Source of the DNA: Stercorarius parasiticus
Taxonomy: Eukaryota > Chordata > Aves > Charadriiformes > Stercorariidae
NCBI GenBank assembly: GCA_013396915.1
Contig: VWZL01000593.1
Coordinates: forward strand, 318,777-382,776
Direction: 5' to 3'
DNA: 64,000 nt
The notes under the pieces were generated by a model, which was not told the DNA's origin, made no database searches, and worked only from the letters and a program-made list of their open reading frames with translations. The position numbers were made by a program, and so were the translations under genes. Below are positions 38,375 to 50,528 of this stretch, piece after piece. Numbering within the stretch: position 1 is the stretch's first letter; the number at the start of each line of letters is the position of its first letter.

Positions 38375-41300
38375 AGATTGTGGACAAAATGCAGGCAAAA
38401 TGCAGGCGGTGGTTGGAGCAGAATCCATTACCTTTGCAGTAGTCCTTGGCATCTTCTGGAACTGGAGGTAGCTTGCTATTTTTCTCTTTTTATTTTTAAT
38501 ATATCAGACCCATGAAAGCAGGGATTTATTTACAAACCTATCTGAACAAATAGCTCCAAAGAAAAAAGGTAACTGCCTAATGCTCACCACTGTGGCAGCA
38601 ACAAAAATTTAATTATTAATGGGAAGACTCAATTTCCACCATTTTTGCAGACTATTATGCCTTGTGGGATAGGCAATGTGCTTCATTAGGGACTTCTCTT
38701 AAAAAACAAGTGTAAACCATACGCACATTCGGCTCAAGGTCTTTACCTCAGAAATAATTATGTCTGTAGCTACACACTGCCCGTTAGCTAAATGTCATTC
38801 AAGATCTTCCTTGAAATATTAGAAGCAGAGGTAATACCAGATTAACCAAGTTCCTGAAAAGTATTTTGGGAGTTATTCTTTAAAGCAAATAAGATTGTGG
38901 GACGTGGTTCGGGGCAGACAGAGAAGACACTGGCAACCTAAAGGGATAAAGCCATCCCCTCTTTACATTTACTGCAGGTCTGGTTTTGTGTTGTTATGCC
39001 CAGGGCTTTTGCATGTGACTAAGAGCCACGTGTACATGCAGAAAGAGCGAAAAAATTAAATGGGTTTGGGGAAATTAGTTCGAATGGTGTGTACACATTT
39101 GGGTTCTCTACAGTCGAGGCTAGCAAGTGCACAGGCTAAATCCAAATTCTCAATGAGGCACACACATGGATCACAATATTCAGAAATTCAGCATCTTATT
39201 TGACAGAAAATAAAATACAGGAGCATGAATGTATAAGCATACATATTGTGTTATAGGGTTCCTTAAAAATAGTTGCTGGTAAAAGGGGATTTCTGCTACA
39301 AAGAGCGAGCCATTATAATCCTTTGGCAATTTAGCTACTCTCTGTTTTGTCACATAGGAGCGATATGCCCAGGAATCCCTCTGACAAGGGGTTCCCCCAG
39401 AGCCCGGGACATTGTCCAATTGCAGTTTAAAGAAACTTAGAGCAAGGATGACTGAGTAAAGACAGAAGTCTCTGAGAGCATTAAGAAAAGAGAAATAGTG
39501 TGAAGGAGCAGTGCGTGAGAGAGCGAGCTTCTCTTTCTCGTATGAGTAAAGCTGGGGGAATTATACCTGTCCTTAGGTTTTGTGGTGAGTAGAGCCCGGT
39601 GTCGGGTCTGGACCTGCTTGCTTTCCTTCCTTTCTTCCTTCCTTTTCTTCTACTTCTCTCTCCTGTCACGTGCAGACATCATATTTAGAAGAAAAGCTTG
39701 CATTGATTCTTATGGAGGCTTGTTAGATTTACATCCATTAACAAAAAGGGACTCTTAATTGAAAGGCTGTGTTTGGGCAGTTCAGCAGAGAATGAAAGAC
39801 TGCTGTTAATCCGGGCTGAGCAAGGGGAGTGGTAGATGGCTCCTTCTCCTTAGGACACAAGGGAGGTGCCAGAGAGCCATTGCCTTGGAAATCCACCCAG
39901 AGCAGGCTCATCAAGAGCTACCAGCTCTTGCTAGCTCTCTACAGGTGCTGGCAGTTGTCCACAGAAGGAGACTGTATTATCGCACCTGCAAGGAGTACTG
40001 CACGATGATGCATCTCCATCCCATGCCCATCAAAGGCAACGCCATCCCAGAGGTGGCCCATTAGAGTGTGCAATTGATTCAGAAGCATCTGAGACTGACT
40101 ATGATCAGTCCATTTACTCTTCTTTATTGCTAACAGCTCCCACCCAGGTCTCCCTTAGGCACAGCTGGGAAAACCTTACTGTTTAACCCTTGCAGATTCA
40201 GACCTAATCTTCTGCTCCTGCCAGCATGGCCGTGAGTTGGTGGAGCGGCACAAGCTAGCAGATCTGCCTTACAGAGTAGCACAGTCCCATATTAGATCAC
40301 CCTACATACAAGGCGACACTTTTCAGAGGCTTTGCTGTTTGTAAATTAAATGTTGATTAAGTGATGCTATACGGGATTGTCATTCTCCTAGAGCTCTAGC
40401 GCTCTTTGGGGCAGGCTGCCTGTTTGATTGAAAAATCAATATTTGAGTTGTCTTCAGTTAAGACAGGTGTGCTATCTGCCAGAAGCTGCCTGTGTGACCC
40501 TCAAATTCCTGGCAGAGCACCTGTGCATGGCAGGTTGGTGTGGCTGCCGGTCCCTGCGGATGTGTGCTCTTGAACAGGCTGAACAGTTTTACTGCAAAAA
40601 TCATGGTGTGTTCTTACTACACATTATCCGTGTACACAAAGCCAGATCTGGGTCTATTTCTCTTCAATTTATACCTGTGCAGTTCTGTTGACCTTGATGG
40701 ATTTATCCAGGTGTATGTCAGACCAGAATCAAAGCCTCTGCTCCGTCAGTGAAATGGAAGTCAGGAGCTGGGCTGGTGTGCTAAACAAAACACATGATTA
40801 CCAGGAGAAATGACTTGGCATGAGTTGAAGCACCAGTCATACAGAAAAATGTTTGCTTTGAAATTCCAGAGACTTGACTGTCCCTTTGGTTTTTCGGAAT
40901 GCTTTGATTTAGTCATGCGGTGTGGGAGCGGGCTGTAACCTCGCAAGGGCACTGGGAACAGTACCTCTGCTGCAGCTACAGGGGATGTGAAGGGAATTAG
41001 CTGTCAGCAAGCTTCAGGGAGACAGCAGATGGATACATGGTTGGGAGAAGTTTAGCTGGCTTATAAAATTTATTTCCACCACAGGATCAAAAGCAATTAT
41101 GTGTATAAAATATATAATCCTTGGGTGTGTGATGTGTAACAGGGCACAGCAACCTAAGTGAGGGAACAGCGAATTCATCACATGCAAATAGCTGAACAGT
41201 TTCACTTTTAATTACTTGAGAGCAGAAGAAAAGACGACTCCTACAGTTTCCGCAAGTGCAAATTATATATGCCCATAATGAAATCAAGATTTGGTGCATT

Positions 41301-42380
41301 TAAAATAACCCATTTTATGACTCATTTTTGGAAGTAAACATTCCGAGCCAACTCTGCTTGCTTTTGGGTGCAGCTTACAGGACAACCCTTGCATCAGCAG
41401 AACGAACTGTTGACACAAATCTACTTGCTGTACTTGAGTATCTTTCCGATTTGCTCATGCAGTCAGCAGTTAAAAGCAGCTTGCTTACATTTTCTGCCTC
41501 CACTTATGTTACTAGCTCAAGTGCGAATGTAATTTGTACCCCCCCAAGAAAATCTCAGAGTCTCAGAAATGGGGCTGGATGCTGTTCCCATGTTGCTGGG
41601 GAGCTCCTGCTAGACTCATACCCTAGTACACGTCCAGGACTATGCATATGTTGTTAATGTACACACACTGTACATCGTTAATGGGGCTTGCTCAAGAGGA
41701 GAGAGAAAAAAACACCTAGTTGAAATTTCCTCATAATAACTTCAGTAATTCAGTCCTCTTCTATGGATTCTATGTATTTTTAATAAGTGTTAATAAGTGT
41801 TTCCGTTTATTTCTCATTGTTCTGTTGGAATTTTGTTTCTAAGATGAGAATAAAAATAGGGTGAGGGAAAAACACTGAGTAGAATCTTTAAAACTGAATG
41901 TTACAAAAGGGAGGAAAACTGAATAATGCCATAAAAATCTGTTCAGGTTCCAACCTCTTAATAACCCAACTATGGAGAAATGTTCTGATTAGAATTTAAA
42001 AAATGCGTTTTCCCACTGATTTCCTAGTGGGCTACAAAATTTCTAGAGCCATATTAAGACAGCCCAAATTCCACCTTGGTCCCTGAGACTAGTCACACGG
42101 TTAAACTTTGCAAAAGGTCTCTGATGATTGAATCAGAGGGCACAAGAAATTGCTGAGCAGGGAAGCAGCACGAGATAGGTTACGTGTGAAAGTTAGGTTT
42201 TCTCTCTGTGGAACCTGTTATCTGAGATCACTCATTTGATGCAATCTGTGAGATCTTTACTCAAGTTTCTCTGGGTGGTAAAAAGAAGAGGTAGACTATA
42301 ACAATTGATTTCTTGACTCCAGGCTTGCCAATGCAGTGAGTCGTCTGCCCATTTGAATCTCCCTTGGTTTTGCTTTTTTG

Positions 42381-42590
42381 GTACAGGCTTATTAGGGAGG
42401 TGGTTGATGCCCCTTCCCTGTCAGTGTTTAAGAGGCATTTGGACAATGTCCTTAATACCATGCTTTAACTTCTGGTCAGCCCTGAATTGGTCAGACAGTT
42501 AGACTAGATGATCATTGTAGGTCCTTCCAACTGAAATTATTCTATTCTATTCTATTCTATCCTATTCTGCTCTACTCTGCTCTATTCTAA
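42381..42590 (+). mobile_element. CR1 LINE 3' fragment with TTCTA-repeat tail
   Basis: GGGAGGTGGTTGATGCCCC, AGTGTTTAAGAGGCATTTGG, GACTAGATGATCATTGTAGG and TCCTTCCAAC follow in CR1 3' order. The tail is an expanded TTCTA array (about 42537-42590) with substitutions, not the octamer seen in the other copies, which suggests a different CR1 subfamily or secondary expansion of the tail. Confidence 0.85.
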
Positions 42591-43446
42591 TTTATTTAAC
42601 ATTGCACTATACCTTTAAGCACATGTTGAACCTTCGGGAGGATATAAAACGTGCTTTTAAAAGGTCTTAAACTGTGTTAGGAGGTGGGACAACCTGTTTT
42701 TAATTGGAAATGAACAGTTTATTTTTGGTGAGTCAGGTTGCCTTAGCTGTGTCTCGTGAGAATTGTGCAAACCCTCTGACGATAGGTACTGCAAACAGCA
42801 CAGTCAAACTTGTCCACAGTGGACAGGGAAATTGCATTTCATACATAATTCACAATGTGCTACAGTGATTCCATAAGGTTGATATCTGTCGTTAATTCAG
42901 AGGAAATCAGAGAGGAAAGAAAGGAGTGTTTGTTCCCGCTGATCTTTGAAAGAGCTGTCTACAAACTGCTGATTTCCATTGCACGGCACTGCACAAACAG
43001 CAAAGCGGAGCCCTTCTGCACATTTACAAGCACTGTATCTGAGACAGATAAACTCTGTGGCTAGAATAGTATCTCTTTGTCTCCATATTTTCATCTCAGA
43101 CCTCAACAAAAGCGGAGAAAAGGGACCAAATACAAATTGGAGCAACTTTGTGCAGCAATGTGTTGAAGTTGTTTAGTGTTGGCATTCCTCATGCCTAGTT
43201 GGCCATCCAAAATCAGCCATCTGGGCCTGATGTTTTACAGAGAGGGAGGCAGACACTGCTAAAGGGCAGTTCATCCCCTCCCAATATACCTGTCGTAAGG
43301 AGGGTGGGATAAGTTACTTTCCCAGAGTGCCTGTGTTCTCTATGCATTTATAGCCATTTATACAGGTTCGTCCAGATTTTTCCTCATTTTTGTTTTCTGA
43401 AAATATTTTCTAAGTGGATTGTGAGTGTGCTTTGTGTTTGTTTCAG

Positions 43447-43600
43447 ATTTCTTTCGCGGCAAGGGACTGAAATTAGCCAGGTTGAAACTACCCAGCATAC
43501 AGGAGTCAGATCATAACTGGGACTTTCAGAAAGACAGTGCTGCAACAGAGCATAAACAACATGTTGGAGAACTTCAGGCATTTTGTGCATATGCTATGCA
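43447..43600 (+). other. Unassigned exon-like open segment
   Basis: A TTTGTTTCAG acceptor-like site ends at 43446 and a consensus GTGAGT donor starts at 43601. Between them one frame is fully open (about 51 codons, starting DFFRGKGLKL and ending QAFCAYAMQ at a TGA that overlaps the donor). I do not recognise the peptide. As a cassette in DLGAP1 it could accept phase 1 but would leave phase 2, shifting the known next exon into a stop, so it would act as a poison or terminal exon. Chance occurrence is quite possible. Confidence 0.25.
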
Positions 43601-44889
43601 GTGAGTAGGCACTTACACAGGGGCTTTATCCTTCCAGATAACAAGTGTGATATTTACGGCATTGTTATAGAAAGCAACAGAGCACATGCACAAGAGGCCG
43701 GTGATGGCACAATACATTGAACTGTGAGGCAGAAATACGGTGTCCTGAGAGTCCGTAAGGAAGGAGGAATTGGGCTGTAATCACACCAGGTTGCAGGAAG
43801 CAGTGAGAACCAGGAAGAGCATCCGAAAGGCTGCAATGTGAGGCAGGGCCGAAGAGAGGTCGGAAAGCTTGGAGAGGGGCCACAGCAGAAAACACAGTGA
43901 GTGTTTGTCCTACAGAGAGAGAAACGTGGACACCCCGAGGTAAAGGGCTTCTTTTTCCTACAGGCGGCATGTTTTTGTTTGCCTAGATGCTTGTTTGAAT
44001 GGAAAACCATTCAGGAATGGCCAAGACAATGTCAGAAGAATGATGTGTGTCTCTGTGTGTGAGGAAGGGAGGAGGGAGTAGTATTTCTATGGCCACATGT
44101 GGGCTGACAAAAAATGAAAAGGCAGCTATTCTCTTTCTGGATGTAATTTGCAAACCATCATTAATTAAATAATGCTGTCCTCTTTTTTTCCAGACTAGCT
44201 TAAGCTGTAACGGAGTGTAATCTGTTGAATAATAAATATCCTTGTGTTTCACCAAACGTTCTTTTACTACACTATGATGCATGTCAAGAAGAAATCTGTG
44301 GTTCTCCTTGAACATCTCCAAAGTTGTTTAGATTTGCCTTCTTAACAAGCTTTTAATGTAATAACTACAGAGGAGTATCATAAGGCAATGTTTCCCACAC
44401 TGTGTGAGCTGCCAGGCCCTGTAGGTGGTTTGCAGATGGTCTGGAGACCATATTAAAATAATAAAATCATAAACTGTAGAGTTAAAACACGGGCAATAAG
44501 AGTGCCGAGCAGGCCACAAATGTGTGGCAGGAATTTCATTTACAAATGTAAGGGATGGGCCACAAAGGCTGCTCGCTGATGGAGGGACCTACGAGTTTTC
44601 ACCAACTTCTCCAGCGTTCCGCATAGGTCAGCTTTCGCATCCACCAAAAACCTTTTGTAAGATGCGAACGGCTGGGAAGGTGATTTATGGGGCTGTCTAG
44701 TTCATGCCATCATGTAGGGCAAGGATGCGAATACATTTGAGCAAAACCGGCTTTCCGTCAACAGTGGGCGAGTGGAGCCGCTGAGGCTGCTGACCACGTG
44801 CAGTAGATCGCCTTCCACATCAAGAAAGCCAAGCCTGTTGCATGTGATCTGTTACCTATAGACTCGAATGGACAGTAGGGTGGACTCAC

Positions 44890-45023
44890 CTGCCTGCTCT
44901 GCCTGCAGTTCGGGCAGCGCGGGAGGGCTGTGGATCTGACAGGCGCTGCCCATCAGGCTGGGGTTGCGGCTGCTTGGTAGCACTGGAACAGGTGTCACTG
45001 GCATACGGGTGATCTGAGCATCT
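44890..45023 (-). other. Unassigned exon-like GC-rich segment on the minus strand
   Basis: Read on the minus strand, a GTATGTTCAG acceptor-like site precedes 45023 and a CAG|GTGAGT donor consensus follows 44890. One frame is open for 44 codons, beginning DAQITRMPVTPVPVLPSS and ending PPALPELQAEQA. The composition is proline/serine-rich like a linker in a regulatory protein, and CpG content is higher than in flanking DNA. I do not recognise the protein. The plus strand also has an acceptor-like CTGCCTGCAG and a partly open frame here, so orientation is not certain. It may be a nested-gene exon, a conserved noncoding element or chance. Confidence 0.25.
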
Positions 45024-48000
45024 CTGAACATACACAGTTAAATTTTCACGCTATAAATCATCTCCAAATAACGAACGTCCTCAAGTGCTGGTTCTCACTT
45101 CAAATTCAAACCTGTTAGGTTTTCGTGAATTCCAACGGGAAATATTTACTCTGTGCAAATTACCTTTTTAACCCGGAAATGGCTCATAAAATATTTATAA
45201 TCTTTATATTCTACTCAATAGCACATCAAAAATGCCATGGATATGTGTGTTTCCCCTCTCCAAGGCTGTGGGCTAAAATGAACACAAAATGGCTACTTTT
45301 CATCATGTGTAGCCTCCTTAGTGACTAATGCATTCTGTCTACAACAGAAAACAGGTCTGTATCTGCATTCTGCAAACAGCAGCTCTCTTCTGAGCAGCAA
45401 GACAAAACCCCCAAATCTGCATACCTTCAAATGCTGGGATATGAAAACCAGGGGTTTCATTTTATTTTCGAAGAGAAGCTAACCTGCAAAGAATTTCTGT
45501 TCTTTTCACCCTGTGTTAGACACAGATGATTAGTCTGAAAGGTAAAGAAAATTCTCTTCAAGCAAATGAATCTATTCATACTTAGATGAGCTATTCTTCT
45601 GTTTTGGCAACCTGTGGAAATGGTAATCTAATCATGCCGCAGCGCTAGTATCCAATATGCTGAAAGCTTGTAATTCACAGCTCAAGGGGAATGTGGAAGA
45701 TAGTTGAGAATGCAGTAATTATAGGGTTGGTGCTAGAACGAGCAGTGAAATAATGTGTATTATTTTGTTCATAAGCAGAATTTTTTTTTAGCCCATAGCA
45801 AGCAGGTTGTGAGAGCAACCGAACTGCAGGTTTTTTGTCTTTGACACAAAGCCGTAGGACATCTGGTGCTATTAACTATAATTCCCTGCATGCCCCAGTA
45901 ACACCTTTATACAAATATATGCACATGCATATACACTTACCTTAAAGCTGAAGAAAACTCTTTCCAGAAAAACAATTTCTGAGTATCTCTTCATATGCTG
46001 TTCTGTGAAGCGAAGAACTGGTCGGGGACTAAATTGTATTTGGATCCAAACCAGTTAATGCTGGGGACACTGGCCTCTTAACTCCAATCTGTGGTGTCAA
46101 ATAAATGAGTTTACCTCTAGGAAAGGATCACCTGGGCAGCTTCATCCTCATCTAGAAGGGCCCATGGCACTGGCTGAGCCCTTGAAGCCCCTCTGGTCTC
46201 TTCCCATACCATCTCACTTTTGAGGTTTTAGCCTTTTTTTACTGCAAGTTCTACGTGTTTTCATTTAGTTTCGGGGTGTTTTGTGGTTTGATTAGGAATG
46301 GTTAGTGTTAAAAGATACTTTGGGACTTAACACGTATTGTGTGGAAGCTATGGAGAGACCGAATAATCCCTCCCAGTGTCATATGCCGAGGAAGCTGAGA
46401 ATGCCACCCAAAAGGAGCATTCTGTAAGAAACCAAAGATAAAAATCAAAGCTCAGGAGAAAAGCATGCCTTGAAATTTTTTGAATCGTGTAAGATGAGAA
46501 TGAAAGCAAAACTCAAAGGCAGAGTTCAAGATGCACGTAGTTTTTTATGTGTATGCATGGGTGGCTATATTTGTGTGTTCAGACAAGCACATGCACACAG
46601 GCATTTATTGTACTTGTGGTCTCCTCTTTCTTACTCCGTGTACACTTCCAGCGCCTCGCCTACCTGTCACCCTAACACATATTATACAATGTAGAGTAAG
46701 ATTTTCCGAATGGGTTTCCAAGAATAATAATGCCCATATTGTTTTTATTAGAAAATTGCATGTGCACAGTAACAACTCATCAAGCCTCTGCCTCATCTGG
46801 CAAAGTGCAGAAAAACATTGTGCAGACAGGAACATGTGTTAATGATGCAACTGATGTTAAAATTGTCACGTAGGATGGATTTCACACATGGCAGGCTGTG
46901 GAAGCTCACGGGAAGCTCAGTTCTCAACCAAGTGGCATGCAGCAGTCTGAAGAATGTGAAAAGTAGCCTTCTAAATCCATTTTTTCTTTTGACAATAATT
47001 TATGGGAGAGGGGGAAGCACTATTGGCTCAGTTCTCCTTAGTGAGGCTAATACAATGATCTAGGAGGTCTTACTTTTAACTTGTACCAGTGGAAGTGAGG
47101 AAAACAAATCTCTGGAATATTTCAGAGCAATTTAGGACACTTCTAAAACCAAAAGCTCTTTGAATGTAATACTAACTTAAATTACAGTGAGTAGTGCCTT
47201 CCATCTTGAAGGACTCTAGCACATTCAACAGAGCTTGAGTCCATTCTGTTGTACGAGCATGGCAAGGTTTGAAATTATTGTCTTCTCATTTCTATCATGA
47301 CAGGTTTTGCACATATAGAGTTCATAAATATAGACATTTATTTTACCTATTAAGCATTTAAATTCCATTTCCCATGCTTAAAAATCAACACAAAGAGATT
47401 TCACACAGACATATATAAAGAACATTAAGGGTATGCCTTTCCAACTTCACAATCTCAACTTTTATATAAAGAAAAATGTTTCTTTATTTTTTCTTGAATG
47501 ATGTACGAATATTAGAAAAGAAGAAAAAGAAAATCCTCTAGACCACTCACTTTTTATTTGGCTCTAGGGGGTTAAAAGGAAACTGCTCACAAGAGGAAAA
47601 TAGGGAGGAAAAATATGAAACAATCTTGTCCTGTTGAGATGACACTTTTCTCTTGATAAACAGGTCAAATCAGCAGGTTCCCAATCTCACAGAAAACTGC
47701 TGTGGTGGCCTACTTGGCTGTTAATACGTAGCACATTCAAGACATGTATAGAAAAGTTACCTGAATGGGATAACAAGGAAAATATGACTCATCCACAGTC
47801 CTAAGTACTAAATTCAGGAAAACTGTTAAGAAAGATCTTTTTGATTTTATGAGTAGATTTCAGTCCTGGTGTACATAGATTAAACAGTAATTTTATACAC
47901 AAAAGAATGACATTGTGGATGTAATAAGATTCCTTTGAAATTATTAAAATCTAATCATTCACACTTTTTCTAATCATTCTGCAGGTGGGGAAGTGTATGC

Positions 48001-48993
48001 CCTGAGAAATCTTAGATAGAGGTGAGTTAGTGCACACACTTTGTTGCTGTTTTCTTCACCCAAGTCGTTCAGCCAAAAAACCTTGAATATTGCCCTTTTT
48101 AGTCTTTAAAAGCTGAAGGGAATTAGACCTGCCAGTACTTTGACAGACTCTGAGGAAAACAAAGGTCGCAGGAGGAGACTGCTGGCTCGCTGTGCTGCGC
48201 TCCTCTCTGTAGCAAAGTCTCCCTAACTCTGGAAATTCTCCAAAAGTACCATGGTTATTCCAGAATAACTCTTTGTCTGGATACCCTTAATCCCAAATAA
48301 GAAGTGGGGGTGTAGTGATTCAGTTTAAACCACTTCCAAAATGCATAATTGCTCCTGAGCAATAGCTCTTCTGGAAAACATCCAACAAGCCTCAAACCGT
48401 CCTCTCAGCTGGGTGCAGAGGAGCCGTGGATGATGATGCTGTGACCTACAGCTACACACAGTCTGTATCTCCTCTTAGATCCCCTGTGATAAAAACTAAA
48501 TGGTATTAATATTGTTGGTAACAAGAGCTGACTGAATTACTCACTGGAACTGATTTTTAATCTTGAATTTATCATTTTCCCCAGTTCCCAAGTTGTTTGC
48601 AAACAGTCCTTATTATTACAGACATATTTGTTTACCGATTGTTAACAGAGAATTTATGAAAAGAAGACCCTGGCCTGTGGACAGATTCATCATCTGTCCA
48701 TTTAAATTATTTGCTTTTTGTGCTGAGTGATTGGCATTTGACAGTGAGTCTGTAATTTGATGAGAATAGCAAATAATGAATAACCACATGTTCTCAGCAA
48801 TGTTAACCAGGCAGATAAAGGTGCTGGTGTTAAGAGAGACATTCTTGAAACATCCATGCAAACAGAAATCGAGGTCATATAAAGGTTTTCAAGCAAAGCA
48901 GAGTCGAACTGAACAGCCTGAGTTGAACCAGGTTGTGGATGGCTCTGCTGAGCATCCTTCTTTTCGTAGAACATTCACAGCTATTTCTATTAG

Positions 48994-49013
48994 TTTATTT
49001 ATTTATTTATTTT
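48994..49013. repeat. (TTTA)n microsatellite
   Basis: About five TTTA units ending in a T run. Confidence 0.9.
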
Positions 49014-49549
49014 TAACTGACCAGTTTGGACAAGAGGACCCAGACCTGATTCTTCCCCTTTGTTTCACGTCCCATAAGTCTGTGGGAGCATCTTCAGTCA
49101 GAGGTTTGGGTTACCTTCTGATTCACAGTGAGCCAGTGGATCTCACAGACTGAGATTTTTGTTCCAAGCAAAACACCAAGTTTGTAGGAGGAATAGCTGT
49201 ATGCAATAAATGGGCCTTATTAGAGAAGTGATTAAAGAAGAGGACATTTCAGGCTGGGGCAGAAAATAATAGAGCGAGAACTCAAAAATTGGAACTTTGG
49301 TTAAAAATTTGATCTAGACTCTTTCCTGGATCTCGTGCACTTAGGAGTGTGGAGGATTTGCTATGTATGTGTGAAATTGTATGGATTTGTAGGATTCACT
49401 TTGCTGGCGTTCACAAAGATTTTGTATTGGCCTTGTGATCTTCAGAAAGCACTTCTGTAGTCTGGAGACTCAAAAGGTCTAAATACTTTGAAGTGACAAA
49501 ATTCATTTGGGCGTGTTTGCTTTCTCTTCTTACATATTAAATAGATGGC

Positions 49550-49621
49550 CTGGGTTTACCTTTTAACTTATCCAGCACAAAACGTCTAGGTTTACCTTTT
49601 AACTAAGCCAGGACAAAATGC
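49550..49621. repeat. 36-bp tandem duplication, two copies
   Basis: CTGGGTTTACCTTTTAACTT at 49550 recurs as CTAGGTTTACCTTTTAACTA at 49586, each followed by a nearly matching second half (CCAGCACAAAACGT and CCAGGACAAAATGC). Copies differ at a few positions. Confidence 0.9.
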
Positions 49622-50507
49622 ATCATTTATTTTTTACCATTATGTGAATGTAAGAAATGCTAATATTCTTTTGCTGTCTAGAGTTTAGGGAAAAGGGAGG
49701 TTTATTCCAGGCTGAGATCGTGAGCACTAATTCCAAAACCTCTGGCTAAAGGAAATCGTAATTGGAAAATAAATACTACGTGGCTTTGGGAGAGAAAAGT
49801 TTACTCACATTGGTTTTTTACTGTGACAATGCTTCTTGTCCTTGTGGAAATTAGGTAAAATAAACCTCTGGTTTTTGCCACTGGAATGAAATTACATTAA
49901 TTCATCCATCAGGGTTTCAGGATCATGTTGGCAAGTTTACAATTTCCACCTCTACTAAAGTGATGGGATTTTTTAAATAAAAAAGAAACAAAGAAATAAA
50001 AAAAAAACCCCAAACCTGGACTGTCATCAAAGATGCAGCTGATGTCTCCAAGGTAGTTACGGGAGTTTGTGTCAGACATCTCCTACAAACTGTGAATCTG
50101 AATTTCTTCAAGGCCTGTTTTACAAGCATTTCTTTAATAAATGGATAAACATGTATAAAGAAATGAGAATGTCTTTCACTCAAATCTTGTTTAAAAGCAA
50201 CACAAGACTGGTCTGTCCTCTTTCACGTGTGCCGGGGCCCCCATCTTCCTTTGTCTAAATGTCTTCTGGGGATTGGTGATGTCTTCTTGCTAGTTCAAGG
50301 CTCCCAACAAGTGATTTTTGGGCTCAGATTTATTGAAATGCTCTCATCTGTACACTCTGGTGACTGTAAATGACATGTCAATATTTTTTGCGCTCAGGAC
50401 ACTCAGGCTGATCATTAGAAATTTCTCACGCCAAGACAGTATTTTCAGCTGATTTGTGTTATTAACTACGATTCTTGTTGTAAAAACAAGCGAATAGATA
50501 AAAGGAT

Positions 50508-50528
50508 GAGGTCACTCACAGTGACCTC
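50508..50528. repeat. Perfect 9-bp inverted repeat (GAGGTCACT/AGTGACCTC), 3-base loop
   Basis: GAGGTCACT, spacer CAC, then AGTGACCTC. The arms contain AGGTCA and TGACCT, the nuclear-receptor half-site in inverted orientation with seven bases between. Function is inferred only from the motif. Confidence 0.9.

Larger units (their letters stand above)
33326..42380. other. DLGAP1 intronic DNA, mostly unique
   Basis: Contains simple A/T tracts, the hairpin at 38349, and a GC-richer interval at about 37.8-38.2 kb whose 144-codon minus ORF begins with a hydrophobic, signal-like stretch but matches nothing I know. No exon was identified. Confidence 0.55.

Noticed and set aside
43983..44321. 112-codon minus ORF near the exon-like segments
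   Set aside because: No recognisable domain and no supporting splice signals or CpG enrichment.
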